Shown in pieces: positions 1-6,364 of a DNA stretch of 7,046 nt (the stretch's first letter is position 1; each line of letters begins with the position of its first letter). A program made the position numbers and the translations under genes. The stretch covers positions 5,312 to 12,357 of the forward strand of contig JAGXOB010000068.1 in the NCBI GenBank assembly GCA_019894735.1, in the 5' to 3' direction. The notes under the pieces were generated by a model. It was given only the letters and a program-made list of their open reading frames with translations. It was not told the origin of the DNA and did no database searches. This DNA is from Promethearchaeota archaeon (GTDB lineage Archaea > Asgardarchaeota > Lokiarchaeia > Sigynarchaeales > SOKP01).

Positions 1-952
1 CCTTTATGAATGGCAATAGTTCTGAATCGAAGTCTTCATATTTTTTTTTGATTTGTTCTAGGGATTCAATCGACTTTAGAGTAATAATTATGCGCAATCG
101 TTCTATTTTCTGCAACTGGGTTATTTTTGTGAATATCTTCTCTGAAGCGATGTCGTTAGGAGACATTTTAGAACCATATAACCAACTTGGGTCGAAAACT
201 TCTTCAGAAGCCTCGTCTTCTGGTCTCATTATCTTAATAATCTTTTCGAAATCGTCGATAAATAGAATCGTCCCCTGTTTAGAGTTTTCAATAAGTAATC
301 TCAACAAAATATATGCATTTTTACCCTTATGAAGATCGTGAGAGAGATTTAAAGTTGAAAGTTCTTTTGCGTCCATTAATCTACCTAATAACCATCGTTC
401 AGCCTCAATCTTCTTGTACGGATCTAATTGATGAGTTGTAATTCCATTAATAGCGTCGATTATAGTTTCGGGTTCTAATTCGCTATAGTTTGTAGATAAT
501 TGTTCGAAGGCAGTCTGCTTTACTTTCTCAACATCTACTACGTGAAAAAATCCATATTTCCGCTCCAAAGCGCCCCAATCTTCACATATTTGATTTACAA
601 CAAATTTCAAAGGTCCTATTTCCATATTTTCAATGAATTCAGAATAAATATTGTAAAAAAACTTTTTATAAACCGATTCCAGGGAAATGTAGAAAGTGTT
701 AAGGTGATAAAAATTATTTTTTAGAGCCCAAAAGAGATGAGTTTTTCCTGAACCAACGGATCCTATAATCGGAAGGATGAAATTTTTGTTTTCCTTTACG
801 ATAGATTGAATATTTTTAATAAGATTATCTCTTGACTTTACTAAATCTAAGTCTTCTTTGATTTCACTGGTAGAAACGAATTTTTTGAAAGGATTGTTTC
901 CCCATCTTATTATGTTGAGTAATCTTTCTTCACTATTTTCGTATAATTTCAT
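1..952 (-). CDS. AAA+/P-loop ATPase, C-terminal part beyond the left edge
   Basis: I translated this reading frame by hand: 317 codons with no stop from an ATG at 950-952 to the window edge, so the gene is incomplete at its 3' end. It carries a Walker A motif at about residues 64-71 (GSVGSGKT, followed by H) and a Walker B at about 229-236 (ILFIDDFE), with a possible sensor-1 strand near 287-291 (RIIIT). About 150 residues, mostly predicted helical, separate Walker A and B, which is longer than in compact AAA+ proteins and recalls ORC/STAND-like or BREX-type ATPases; I cannot assign a subfamily. No signal peptide or membrane segment is visible. It starts 10 bases after the stop of the upstream gene, so the two are probably co-transcribed and co-translated; no Shine-Dalgarno site is evident. 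The role is unknown: an NTP-driven remodelling or DNA/RNA-handling step is the general expectation for the fold. Confidence 0.85.
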   Translation of the reverse strand, partial: MKLYENSEERLLNIIRWGNNPFKKFVSTSEIKEDLDLVKSRDNLIKNIQSIVKENKNFILPIIGSVGSGKTHLFWALKNNFYHLNTFYISLESVYKKFFYNIYSEFIENMEIGPLKFVVNQICEDWGALERKYGFFHVVDVEKVKQTAFEQLSTNYSELEPETIIDAINGITTHQLDPYKKIEAERWLLGRLMDAKELSTLNLSHDLHKGKNAYILLRLLIENSKQGTILFIDDFEKIIKIMRPEDEASEEVFDPSWLYGSKMSPNDIASEKIFTKITQLQKIERLRIIITLKSIESLEQIKKKYEDFDSELLPFIK

Positions 953-962
953 GCGATTTTTT

Positions 963-1601
963 TTACATCTTCAACTCTTCTATTCCTAAAATAATGATAT
1001 ACTTGACATCGGTTAACGATTTCTTAACATTCATGTAAGGCTCATAGGAAACCGAAAGATCTTCTTTTTCATCTCGTCCAACGATTAAGCAATCGTAAAA
1101 TACAGAATCAATTCTCTCATCGATGACTACCCTATCTGCAACGATAACTCCATTCCCCACTACAGCTACGGGATTCCTAAGTATCTCTCCTTTAAAGAAA
1201 TCTAAGTGGTTGATTCCATATTGATGATCGTCCAAGTAAAGAGCTGCTGTATTGAGTTTGTTTAACGTGTAAGGGAAAGCATCTGAAAACTGACCTTGGT
1301 CATAAAAATGCATTATATCTTCCGAAATTAGTATTGAATATTCAATGGACTCAAAATCCTCGTACCACTGAGCTTCAATTTTGCGAGAAAAGGCAAATTT
1401 TTTGTTGTAATTTAATTCAAACCCTACTCTAAAACCATCGGTTATAAAAATACCTTCTGACTTAGAAATTTTAAGGTTACCGGAAAAGATAATAGAATCG
1501 TTGTCATCTCTGCACCGTGTGATTATTGAACCTTCAAATTCTCCTTCAATTTGTATTCCTTTCACTGAATCGAATAATATTCTGTTGTCTATATCGCTCA
1601 T
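963..1601 (-). CDS. Uncharacterised 212-residue protein, first gene of the ATPase operon
   Basis: I do not recognise this protein. It is acidic, has no Cys-rich motif, no signal peptide and no membrane segment, and looks beta-rich in its first 90 residues (alternating strands around IEGEFEGSII, IIFSGNLKI and FRVGFELNY). A helical middle (about 105-135) follows, and then a second beta-rich part (about 142-212) with hydrophobic strands VAVVGNGVIVADRVVI and YIIILGIEEL, so two domains are possible. The ATG at 1599-1601 is the only sensible start, because the next Met is near residue 96. It lies 10 bases upstream of the P-loop ATPase on the same strand, so the pair probably works together, for example as ATPase plus partner or adaptor (inference). 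An upstream TATA-like element read on this strand at 1655-1662 would give a leader of about 30 bases. Confidence 0.75.
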   Translation of the reverse strand: MSDIDNRILFDSVKGIQIEGEFEGSIITRCRDDNDSIIFSGNLKISKSEGIFITDGFRVGFELNYNKKFAFSRKIEAQWYEDFESIEYSILISEDIMHFYDQGQFSDAFPYTLNKLNTAALYLDDHQYGINHLDFFKGEILRNPVAVVGNGVIVADRVVIDERIDSVFYDCLIVGRDEKEDLSVSYEPYMNVKKSLTDVKYIIILGIEELKM

Positions 1602-1654
1602 AATTGTTATATATTCATAATCACTATTACAGAATAACGAATCAAACTATCGTA

Positions 1655-1662
1655 TATATAAA
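1655..1662 (+). promoter_or_regulatory. TATA box for the RtcB-like gene
   Basis: TATATAAA lies within an A+T block (1653-1670), centred about 32 bases upstream of the ATG at 1690. With the usual archaeal spacing of about 25 bases from TATA box to transcription start, transcription would begin within a few bases of the ATG, which fits a leaderless mRNA and the absence of a Shine-Dalgarno site. Prediction from position and composition only. Confidence 0.5.
1655..1662 (-). promoter_or_regulatory. Same element read as TATA box for the 212-residue protein/ATPase operon
   Basis: On the minus strand this stretch reads TTTATATA, a good match to the archaeal TATA consensus, and would place the transcript start near 1630, giving a leader of about 30 bases before the ATG at 1601. 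A second TATA-like string at 1606-1613 (minus, TATATAAC) is too close to the ATG to serve this start. The two divergent units may therefore share or compete for one TATA region in an 88-base gap. Confidence 0.35.
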
Positions 1663-1689
1663 TATAATAATATCTAATTATTAAGTAGA

Positions 1690-2934
1690 ATGGGTTCAAT
1701 TAGGCTATCCAATAAAATATCTGAATTGTCTAAAATAGAGGCAATTCAAAGGTCAAACGATTACATTTTTTCGACGGGTTTAAACGACGGCGCTTCTAAG
1801 CTATGTAAGGCGAATATGAAATACGGTTTAGCGCAGTTTCACCTCATTCAAGAGAAATATGGATTTGAACCTAAAGCTACCTTTATCTCGTCTCCTGATG
1901 AAACAATTTCGAGAAATAATTTTAGATGGAATTCTGGGCTTGGTTATGGTGGGAGATTAAATTGGGGTTCTGGAAGGGATAAAATTGTTTTTCTTAATAT
2001 TAAACCTAACTGTTGTGGAATTTTAGTAGGCGGGTTAGAAGAATTACCAGATGCATACGAAATCATAAAAAAAATCGACGATGTAAAGAGCACAGAATTA
2101 TATAGTGGAGATATATTGATAAATTGGGATTATGGGATATCCAATCACTTTATTAACTGTTATGAAACAAAAAGCCTCTCAGATATATATCTACCTCCGT
2201 ATATTTTTATGATTCATGGCTCTGCTCCAGAATTTCGCGACAATAGGTATGGTTTAGGCTTATACATTGACAGTTCAAAAGCTTTAATGGATCGAGCGAT
2301 TAAAGAGCCTACACCATTTGGAAATCAATATATACTGCTAGACTCTGATGCAAAAGAATATCTCGAATTTAACAATAAAGCAATACACTTTTCAAATGTC
2401 AAAAGAGAGATCATTGCGATGAACCTATTCAGTTCCGATTACAAAGTTATTTGTAATACGCCTCATCAATTCTTGAAAGACTACAACAATATGTACCTAG
2501 GAAGCAACTGTACTGACATAGAAAGCGAATTCGTTTCGACTAACATCTTTCCAACCGCATTACGTGCTGATTTGGCAGCGTACCTCTTTAGAGGTCGAAA
2601 GAGTTTTTCTATGACCACTTTGAAAAATAACGATTTTTTAGAAAGAGCAGAAAAGTTCGAATTGTTAGACCTCTTGACAAATGCTAATTTGTTACCTCAC
2701 GGAGGAGGATATATGTTACCTGATATTAACCGGGTACAGAAAGTTTTGGAATATAAATACCAGAGGTACTTCGCTTGTGAACTAGAAAAAGATCGAAATA
2801 AGCTAAAGATCGTCCGTAATGTTAAGGAGTTGCAATTTGAATACAGAGGAAGAGATGTAATTCTAAAAACGCTTCAATTGGGACTGGGTGATATTATTGC
2901 TCGATTAAATCCAATTTTTTCTCTGAAGTTATAA
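1690..2934 (+). CDS. Divergent RtcB-like protein (RNA ligase superfamily), possibly altered activity
   Basis: Canonical RtcB joins RNA 2',3'-cyclic phosphate or 3'-phosphate ends to 5'-OH ends using GTP and Mn2+, as in archaeal tRNA splicing. This 414-residue protein shows RtcB motifs in the right order: NCCG at 107-110 (RtcB DINCG, metal Cys), NH at 152-153 (GNH), IHGS at 175-178 (HSGSRG), a helix at 231-242 with Phe and KRxII spacing like RtcB AxxFxxxNRxxI, PHQ at 258-260 (SHN), HGGG at 337-340 (HGAGR, guanylylated His), and a C-terminus IIARLNPIFSLK at 402-413 like VARMRPIGVAK with the conserved Lys. Losses: the first metal Asp appears replaced by Pro106, the N-terminal MPDxHxGxG motif is absent, and the loops matching RKGATR and PGSMGT are not conserved. 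It is shorter than the archaeal enzyme (about 480 residues). The family match is by eye from remembered RtcB sequences; GTP-dependent ligation should not be assumed. The ATG about 30 bases after a TATA element suggests a leaderless mRNA. Confidence 0.8.
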   Translation: MGSIRLSNKISELSKIEAIQRSNDYIFSTGLNDGASKLCKANMKYGLAQFHLIQEKYGFEPKATFISSPDETISRNNFRWNSGLGYGGRLNWGSGRDKIVFLNIKPNCCGILVGGLEELPDAYEIIKKIDDVKSTELYSGDILINWDYGISNHFINCYETKSLSDIYLPPYIFMIHGSAPEFRDNRYGLGLYIDSSKALMDRAIKEPTPFGNQYILLDSDAKEYLEFNNKAIHFSNVKREIIAMNLFSSDYKVICNTPHQFLKDYNNMYLGSNCTDIESEFVSTNIFPTALRADLAAYLFRGRKSFSMTTLKNNDFLERAEKFELLDLLTNANLLPHGGGYMLPDINRVQKVLEYKYQRYFACELEKDRNKLKIVRNVKELQFEYRGRDVILKTLQLGLGDIIARLNPIFSLKL

Positions 2935-2948
2935 ACTATTCTATTTTT
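2915..2948 (+). terminator. Possible T-rich termination signals of the RtcB-like gene
   Basis: A T6 run at 2915-2920 just inside the coding end and a T5 run at 2944-2948 just after the stop are the only T-runs on the plus strand here. Archaeal RNA polymerase can stop at such runs without a hairpin. They are short and one is inside the gene, so this is a weak call. They overlap the 3' end of the convergent methionyl-tRNA synthetase gene. Confidence 0.25.
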
Positions 2949-4984
2949 GCTCCTGTTGGGATGTCTTTATCAGGTGATATAACAGATACAATATCGCCAT
3001 CAACCGCGGCAAGAAGCATCCCTTCGCTTAATATGCCTCTTAGTTTTCTCGGTTCTAAATTAGCTAATATTACGATCTTTTTACCTTTTAATTCGTCCGC
3101 TTTATAGTGTTCAGCTAATCCTGCTACCAATGTCTTCTTTTCCTCTCCTAAAGAGATAGAAAGTTTATATAGCTTGTCTGCTTTAGGAACTTTTTCTACG
3201 TTCTCTATGAGGGCTACTCTTATATCTAACTTTTTAAATTCTTCGTACGATACCAATTTTTTACCACCTAATTTATCTTTATTTCCTTTAATTTCTTGAA
3301 GTTTGTTTTTAATTTCGCTAATATCAAGCTTCTCAAAGAGAGGTTCTGGTCTTTTAATTTTTTGACCTTCTTTTACAGAATTCTCGTTAATCGAATCCCA
3401 TTTCAAATTTTGCGATAGTGGGACATTTAAATAGGTTAGTATCTTTTCTGCAGTTTCGGGTATAAACGGACTTAGTAAAATACCAAACGCGTAAACAGCT
3501 TGAGCGCATACATTAAACACATGCCCTGCTTCACTCTTATTCTTCTTGATTAAATGCCAAGGGGCTTTATTATTAAGATAAACATTCCCTTCTTTTCCAA
3601 AATTAACTATATCTCTTATAGCTTTTCTTAATTTAAAACTGCTTATACTATCTCCAATTTCAAACTTTATATTATTTATAACTTCGATGAACTTCTTGTC
3701 AGTATCATCGTACTCTAACTTTTTTGGTATAATTCCATTAAATTGTTTATCAATAAAAGTTAAGGTTCTGTGAATAAAATTACCTATGTTGTCGTTTAAG
3801 GTTTTAATGTTATTTTCAAATTCTGACCACAAAAACGAGGTATCACTCGTTTCGGGGCGATTATATATTAAAGTAAAACGCCAATAATCTAAGGGAGCTA
3901 CCTCTAAGGCTTCGTCAATCCAAATTCCGATTCCTCTTGATTTTGAAAATTTATCATTCTCATACATTAACCATTCTGTGGAAGAAACATTGTAAGGAAG
4001 GGTTAGTTTTTCACTATCGCTTTTATCTTCGTTGAAAGCTAATAGTAATCCGGGAAACACTATAAGGTGAAAAATTATATTGTCTTTTCCAATAAAAAAG
4101 ACTGTTTTCGTGTTAGAATCTTTCCAGAAATAATCATATTTTTTTTCATCTTTAACGATATTATCAGCCCATTCTTTTACCGCTGAAACATATCCTAATA
4201 CTGCTTCAAACCAAACATAAATGCTTTTTTTATCAGCTCCTTCAAAAGGCGCAGGGATCCCCCACTCTAAATCTCTGGTAATGGCTCTTTCGGGAATACC
4301 TTCTGCTATACTATTCAAACACATTTTTCGCGCATTTTGTGGAATTATTTCGTTTTGGTTTATTAGGCCTTTCAGTCGATCCTGTAATTTAGGAAGATCC
4401 AAGTACCAGTGTTTTGTTTTACGGAGTATAGGAGTATTATCACATATGACACAGCGAGGTTTTTTCAACTCTAAAGGTGTGAGCAGCTTCTGACATTGAT
4501 CGCATTGATCACCTCTTGCGTTTTCATCCCCACAATGAGGGCAGATTCCTTCGACAAATCGATCTGGAAGAAAAAAGTTATCGTTCTCACAATAAAGCAT
4601 TTCTAATTCCTTTTCAAACACATATCCATTTTTCTGAACATCCAAATAAAATTTCTGTACAAAATCGATGTGAGTTGGATTATGCGTAATTGTGTAGTTA
4701 TCGTAAGAGATTTGCCATTTTTCGAATAAGTCTTTGATTATTGTATGATTTTTGATCGCTAAATCCTTCGTGGGAACATTTTGCTGTTTAGCTGCTACCG
4801 CAACGGGTGTTCCATGAGAATCAGATCCCGAAACAAATACAACTTCGTCTCCTTTTAGCCTACAAAACCTCGCAAATACATCAGCGGACAAGACGCTGCC
4901 AATCATGTTCCCTAAATGAGGTATAGCATTTACATAAGGCCATGCTGAAGTAATTACCCATTTAGTAACTTCATTATTCGACAT
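2936..4984 (-). CDS. metG: Methionyl-tRNA synthetase with fused C-terminal tRNA-binding domain
   Basis: This cytosolic class I synthetase charges tRNA(Met) with methionine using ATP. The 682 residues are complete. The Rossmann catalytic domain carries the HIGH signature as HLGN at 23-26 and KMSKS as KFSKS at 345-349. The inserted zinc region has CxxC knuckles at 148/151, 161/164 and 178/181; the position where a fourth knuckle is expected reads C132-x2-D135, so one Cys is replaced by Asp. A helical anticodon-binding domain spans about 365-540. A lysine-rich linker leads to a C-terminal OB-fold tRNA-binding domain at about 580-682 (FKKLDIRVA, then KADKLYKLSISLG and LANLEPRKLRG), the EMAP-II/Trbp111 type, which in some archaea is a separate protein. 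The start is fixed by a strong Shine-Dalgarno site. Its stop is one base from the stop of the convergent RtcB-like gene. Confidence 0.98.
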   Translation of the reverse strand: MSNNEVTKWVITSAWPYVNAIPHLGNMIGSVLSADVFARFCRLKGDEVVFVSGSDSHGTPVAVAAKQQNVPTKDLAIKNHTIIKDLFEKWQISYDNYTITHNPTHIDFVQKFYLDVQKNGYVFEKELEMLYCENDNFFLPDRFVEGICPHCGDENARGDQCDQCQKLLTPLELKKPRCVICDNTPILRKTKHWYLDLPKLQDRLKGLINQNEIIPQNARKMCLNSIAEGIPERAITRDLEWGIPAPFEGADKKSIYVWFEAVLGYVSAVKEWADNIVKDEKKYDYFWKDSNTKTVFFIGKDNIIFHLIVFPGLLLAFNEDKSDSEKLTLPYNVSSTEWLMYENDKFSKSRGIGIWIDEALEVAPLDYWRFTLIYNRPETSDTSFLWSEFENNIKTLNDNIGNFIHRTLTFIDKQFNGIIPKKLEYDDTDKKFIEVINNIKFEIGDSISSFKLRKAIRDIVNFGKEGNVYLNNKAPWHLIKKNKSEAGHVFNVCAQAVYAFGILLSPFIPETAEKILTYLNVPLSQNLKWDSINENSVKEGQKIKRPEPLFEKLDISEIKNKLQEIKGNKDKLGGKKLVSYEEFKKLDIRVALIENVEKVPKADKLYKLSISLGEEKKTLVAGLAEHYKADELKGKKIVILANLEPRKLRGILSEGMLLAAVDGDIVSVISPDKDIPTGAKIE

Positions 4985-4992
4985 CTTGTATT

Positions 4993-5000
4993 ACCTCCTT
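4993..5000 (-). promoter_or_regulatory. Strong Shine-Dalgarno site of the methionyl-tRNA synthetase gene
   Basis: Read on the minus strand the sequence is AAGGAGGT, followed by 8 bases and then the ATG at 4982-4984. This is a near-perfect complement to the 3' end of 16S rRNA and fixes the start codon. It stands out because the other complete genes in the window have no comparable site. Confidence 0.9.
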
Positions 5001-5028
5001 CTTTTGATTGGACTAGCGTGAGTTTTTG

Positions 5029-5038
5029 TTTATAATTA
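5029..5038 (-). promoter_or_regulatory. Probable TATA box of the methionyl-tRNA synthetase gene
   Basis: Read on the minus strand this is TAATTATAAA, centred about 49 bases upstream of the ATG. A start about 25 bases downstream of the box would fall near 5008, leaving a leader of about 24 bases that just includes the Shine-Dalgarno site. The 135-base gap after the preceding same-strand gene makes an independent promoter likely. Confidence 0.45.
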
Positions 5039-5058
5039 TTATAACTAATACTGATTGT

Positions 5059-5075
5059 TAAAGTAATCTACTTTA
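5059..5075. repeat. 17-base palindrome upstream of the methionyl-tRNA synthetase promoter
   Basis: TAAAGTA-ATC-TACTTTA is a perfect inverted repeat with 7-base arms and a 3-base centre. Outer arms AATAC (5047-5051) and GTATT (5076-5080) add a further imperfect layer. It sits about 20 bases upstream of the predicted TATA box, where an archaeal regulator could bind as a dimer. It could also be a weak hairpin after the upstream gene, though no T-run follows it. The regulatory role is inference. Confidence 0.4.
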
Positions 5076-5119
5076 GTATTTCAACTTTATGTGAAAGAAA
5101 GAGGTTGAGTATTAGTTGT

Positions 5120-6304
5120 TCATTCTAAAGTAATTTGAGCGCCACAATTTCTACACGCGTTGATTTCGTTATGCATTTTGTTTAAGCACGGTTCGTGGTA
5201 GTACGCTCCACATTTTTCGCATTGAAAAACTTTGTAATCCCCCAAAAATATGCTATGGCAATAAGTACAAGATGCATCGATTGCTTCGATTTCATTTTCG
5301 GGAATTTGAGCCATTTTTGTGACATTTATCCCGCTTTCATCAATCAATTTTATTTTTGGCTCTTCAATTTCAACTTTTTCTTCAACCAGTTTTGACGCCG
5401 AGGGAGGGAGTTCTAATAAGAAATAACAAAATGGGCATCTGAACACATTCTCTTTATATTCTGTTTTCTTAGCCCACATAGCAACACAAGAAAGATGCAT
5501 CGGTCTTTCGCAAGAGGGACAGTATCGACCCTCGCTAAAAAAATCAGCTCCGGTTATTTGAGATAACACAGAATGACAAATTTGGCATTTTTCCTGACCT
5601 CGCTCTTTGCTACTCATCATTAAACGAATATCTAGTAAATTAGGTCTTCTCAGCTGTAAAGCGATTTCGCTGATTAATGGGGCTATATCGCTTTTTTTAT
5701 CTGGGTCAAAATAATCGGTTGAAGCTTTAAGTTCTTTCTTTGAAGCGTATGAGGCTCCAGCATTTAATAAAGCTTTTGAATTGTTAAAAAAACCAAATTG
5801 CCCTCCAGTAATTTTAGCGATTTTCTTCAAAATGCTTTGAGAATAATCTTCAGTTGTCCCTATTTGACACGCGTCAATATAGACTCCCAATCCTTTTGAG
5901 ATATCAATTATTTTTTGGATTTTATCACTAGTTTCTAGTTTGTTATCCGAAATGATGAATATCCTATTTGTTTTACCTCCTAATTTCCGCACTTCTGCGA
6001 CTAAAAATTGAACTGAAAATGCGAGACCTTCGTCGAGTGAACCTTTCCCAGAAATTTGAATTCTGTTTAAAGCCTTTATCAATTTTTCTTCATCGTGACT
6101 AAATGGACTCAATTTAGCAACATTTGCTCCAAACGAAAGTACTGCTATACGATCCTTAGGATCTATTAAGAATTTCGCTTGAATAAACCTTTTTGCGGTT
6201 TCTAATGCGACAACTAATCGATTGGGTTTGAAATCTCTCCTTACCATAGATCTTGAAGAATCTATAAGAATAACGCAGTCTTCTATCTTTACTAAATCTT
6301 GCAT
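5120..6304 (-). CDS. vWA plus double zinc-finger protein resembling TFIIH subunit p44/Ssl1
   Basis: In eukaryotes p44 (Ssl1) is a TFIIH core subunit that binds and stimulates the XPD helicase. This 394-residue protein has a similar length and order. An N-terminal vWA domain (about 8-190) has an intact MIDAS: DSSRS at 15-19, Ser89 in GKGSLDEGL, and Asp120 in IISD. After the MIDAS comes D24-x-KPNRL, a signature typical of the Ssl1/Rpn10 vWA group, and the strands line up with remembered human p44 through ITGGQF at 165-170. A first zinc module uses C240, C243, C262, C265, H270, C273, C290 and C293. After an acidic linker (about 305-345) a second uses C346, C349, C362, C365, H370, C373, C384 and C387, with spacing close to the p44 C-terminal RING-like domain. 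Both modules share C-x2-C-x4-H-x2-C. No signal peptide or membrane segment is seen. The alternative is a RING-type ubiquitin ligase or scaffold. Domains are certain; the p44 relationship is likely but unproven. Confidence 0.85.
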   Translation of the reverse strand: MQDLVKIEDCVILIDSSRSMVRRDFKPNRLVVALETAKRFIQAKFLIDPKDRIAVLSFGANVAKLSPFSHDEEKLIKALNRIQISGKGSLDEGLAFSVQFLVAEVRKLGGKTNRIFIISDNKLETSDKIQKIIDISKGLGVYIDACQIGTTEDYSQSILKKIAKITGGQFGFFNNSKALLNAGASYASKKELKASTDYFDPDKKSDIAPLISEIALQLRRPNLLDIRLMMSSKERGQEKCQICHSVLSQITGADFFSEGRYCPSCERPMHLSCVAMWAKKTEYKENVFRCPFCYFLLELPPSASKLVEEKVEIEEPKIKLIDESGINVTKMAQIPENEIEAIDASCTYCHSIFLGDYKVFQCEKCGAYYHEPCLNKMHNEINACRNCGAQITLE

Positions 6305-6332
6305 TTTCTTGTTTTGTATAAAATCATCAATG

Positions 6333-6340
6333 AATTTAAA
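6333..6340 (-). promoter_or_regulatory. Probable TATA box of the p44-like gene
   Basis: TTTAAATT read on the minus strand lies 29-36 bases upstream of the ATG at 6304, consistent with a leaderless or very short-leader transcript. No Shine-Dalgarno site precedes this ATG. The call rests on spacing and composition only. Confidence 0.45.
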
Positions 6341-6364
6341 GGTATTAAAATAAAATGGTCTTTC

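Noticed and set aside
41..49. T9 run as a possible frameshift site in the ATPase gene
   Set aside because: The frame stays open and sensible on both sides (lysine-rich helix), so it is simply a run of Lys codons.
6..332. Plus-strand open frame of 108 codons
   Set aside because: It is antisense to the ATPase, whose minus-strand frame here encodes the Walker B motif; the plus-strand translation has no recognisable domain.
500..724. Plus-strand open frame of 74 codons
   Set aside because: Antisense to the ATPase coding sequence between its Walker motifs; no start signals and a low-complexity, hydrophobic/aromatic translation.
1690..2934. Canonical tRNA-splicing RtcB
   Set aside because: Too many GTP-binding and N-terminal motifs are missing and the protein is too short, so I call it only RtcB-like and give no gene symbol.
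4221..4493. Plus-strand open frame of 90 codons
   Set aside because: Lies opposite the strongly conserved zinc and catalytic regions of methionyl-tRNA synthetase, so the openness is a by-product of that coding.
5076..5119. Hairpin terminator after the p44-like gene
   Set aside because: Only about five paired bases (CAAC/GTTG with a neighbour) around a long loop and no T-run on the minus strand; too weak to report.
5195..5395. Plus-strand open frame of 66 codons
   Set aside because: Antisense to the second zinc module and linker of the p44-like protein; the Phe/Asn-rich translation is what the complement of Lys/Glu/Ile codons gives.
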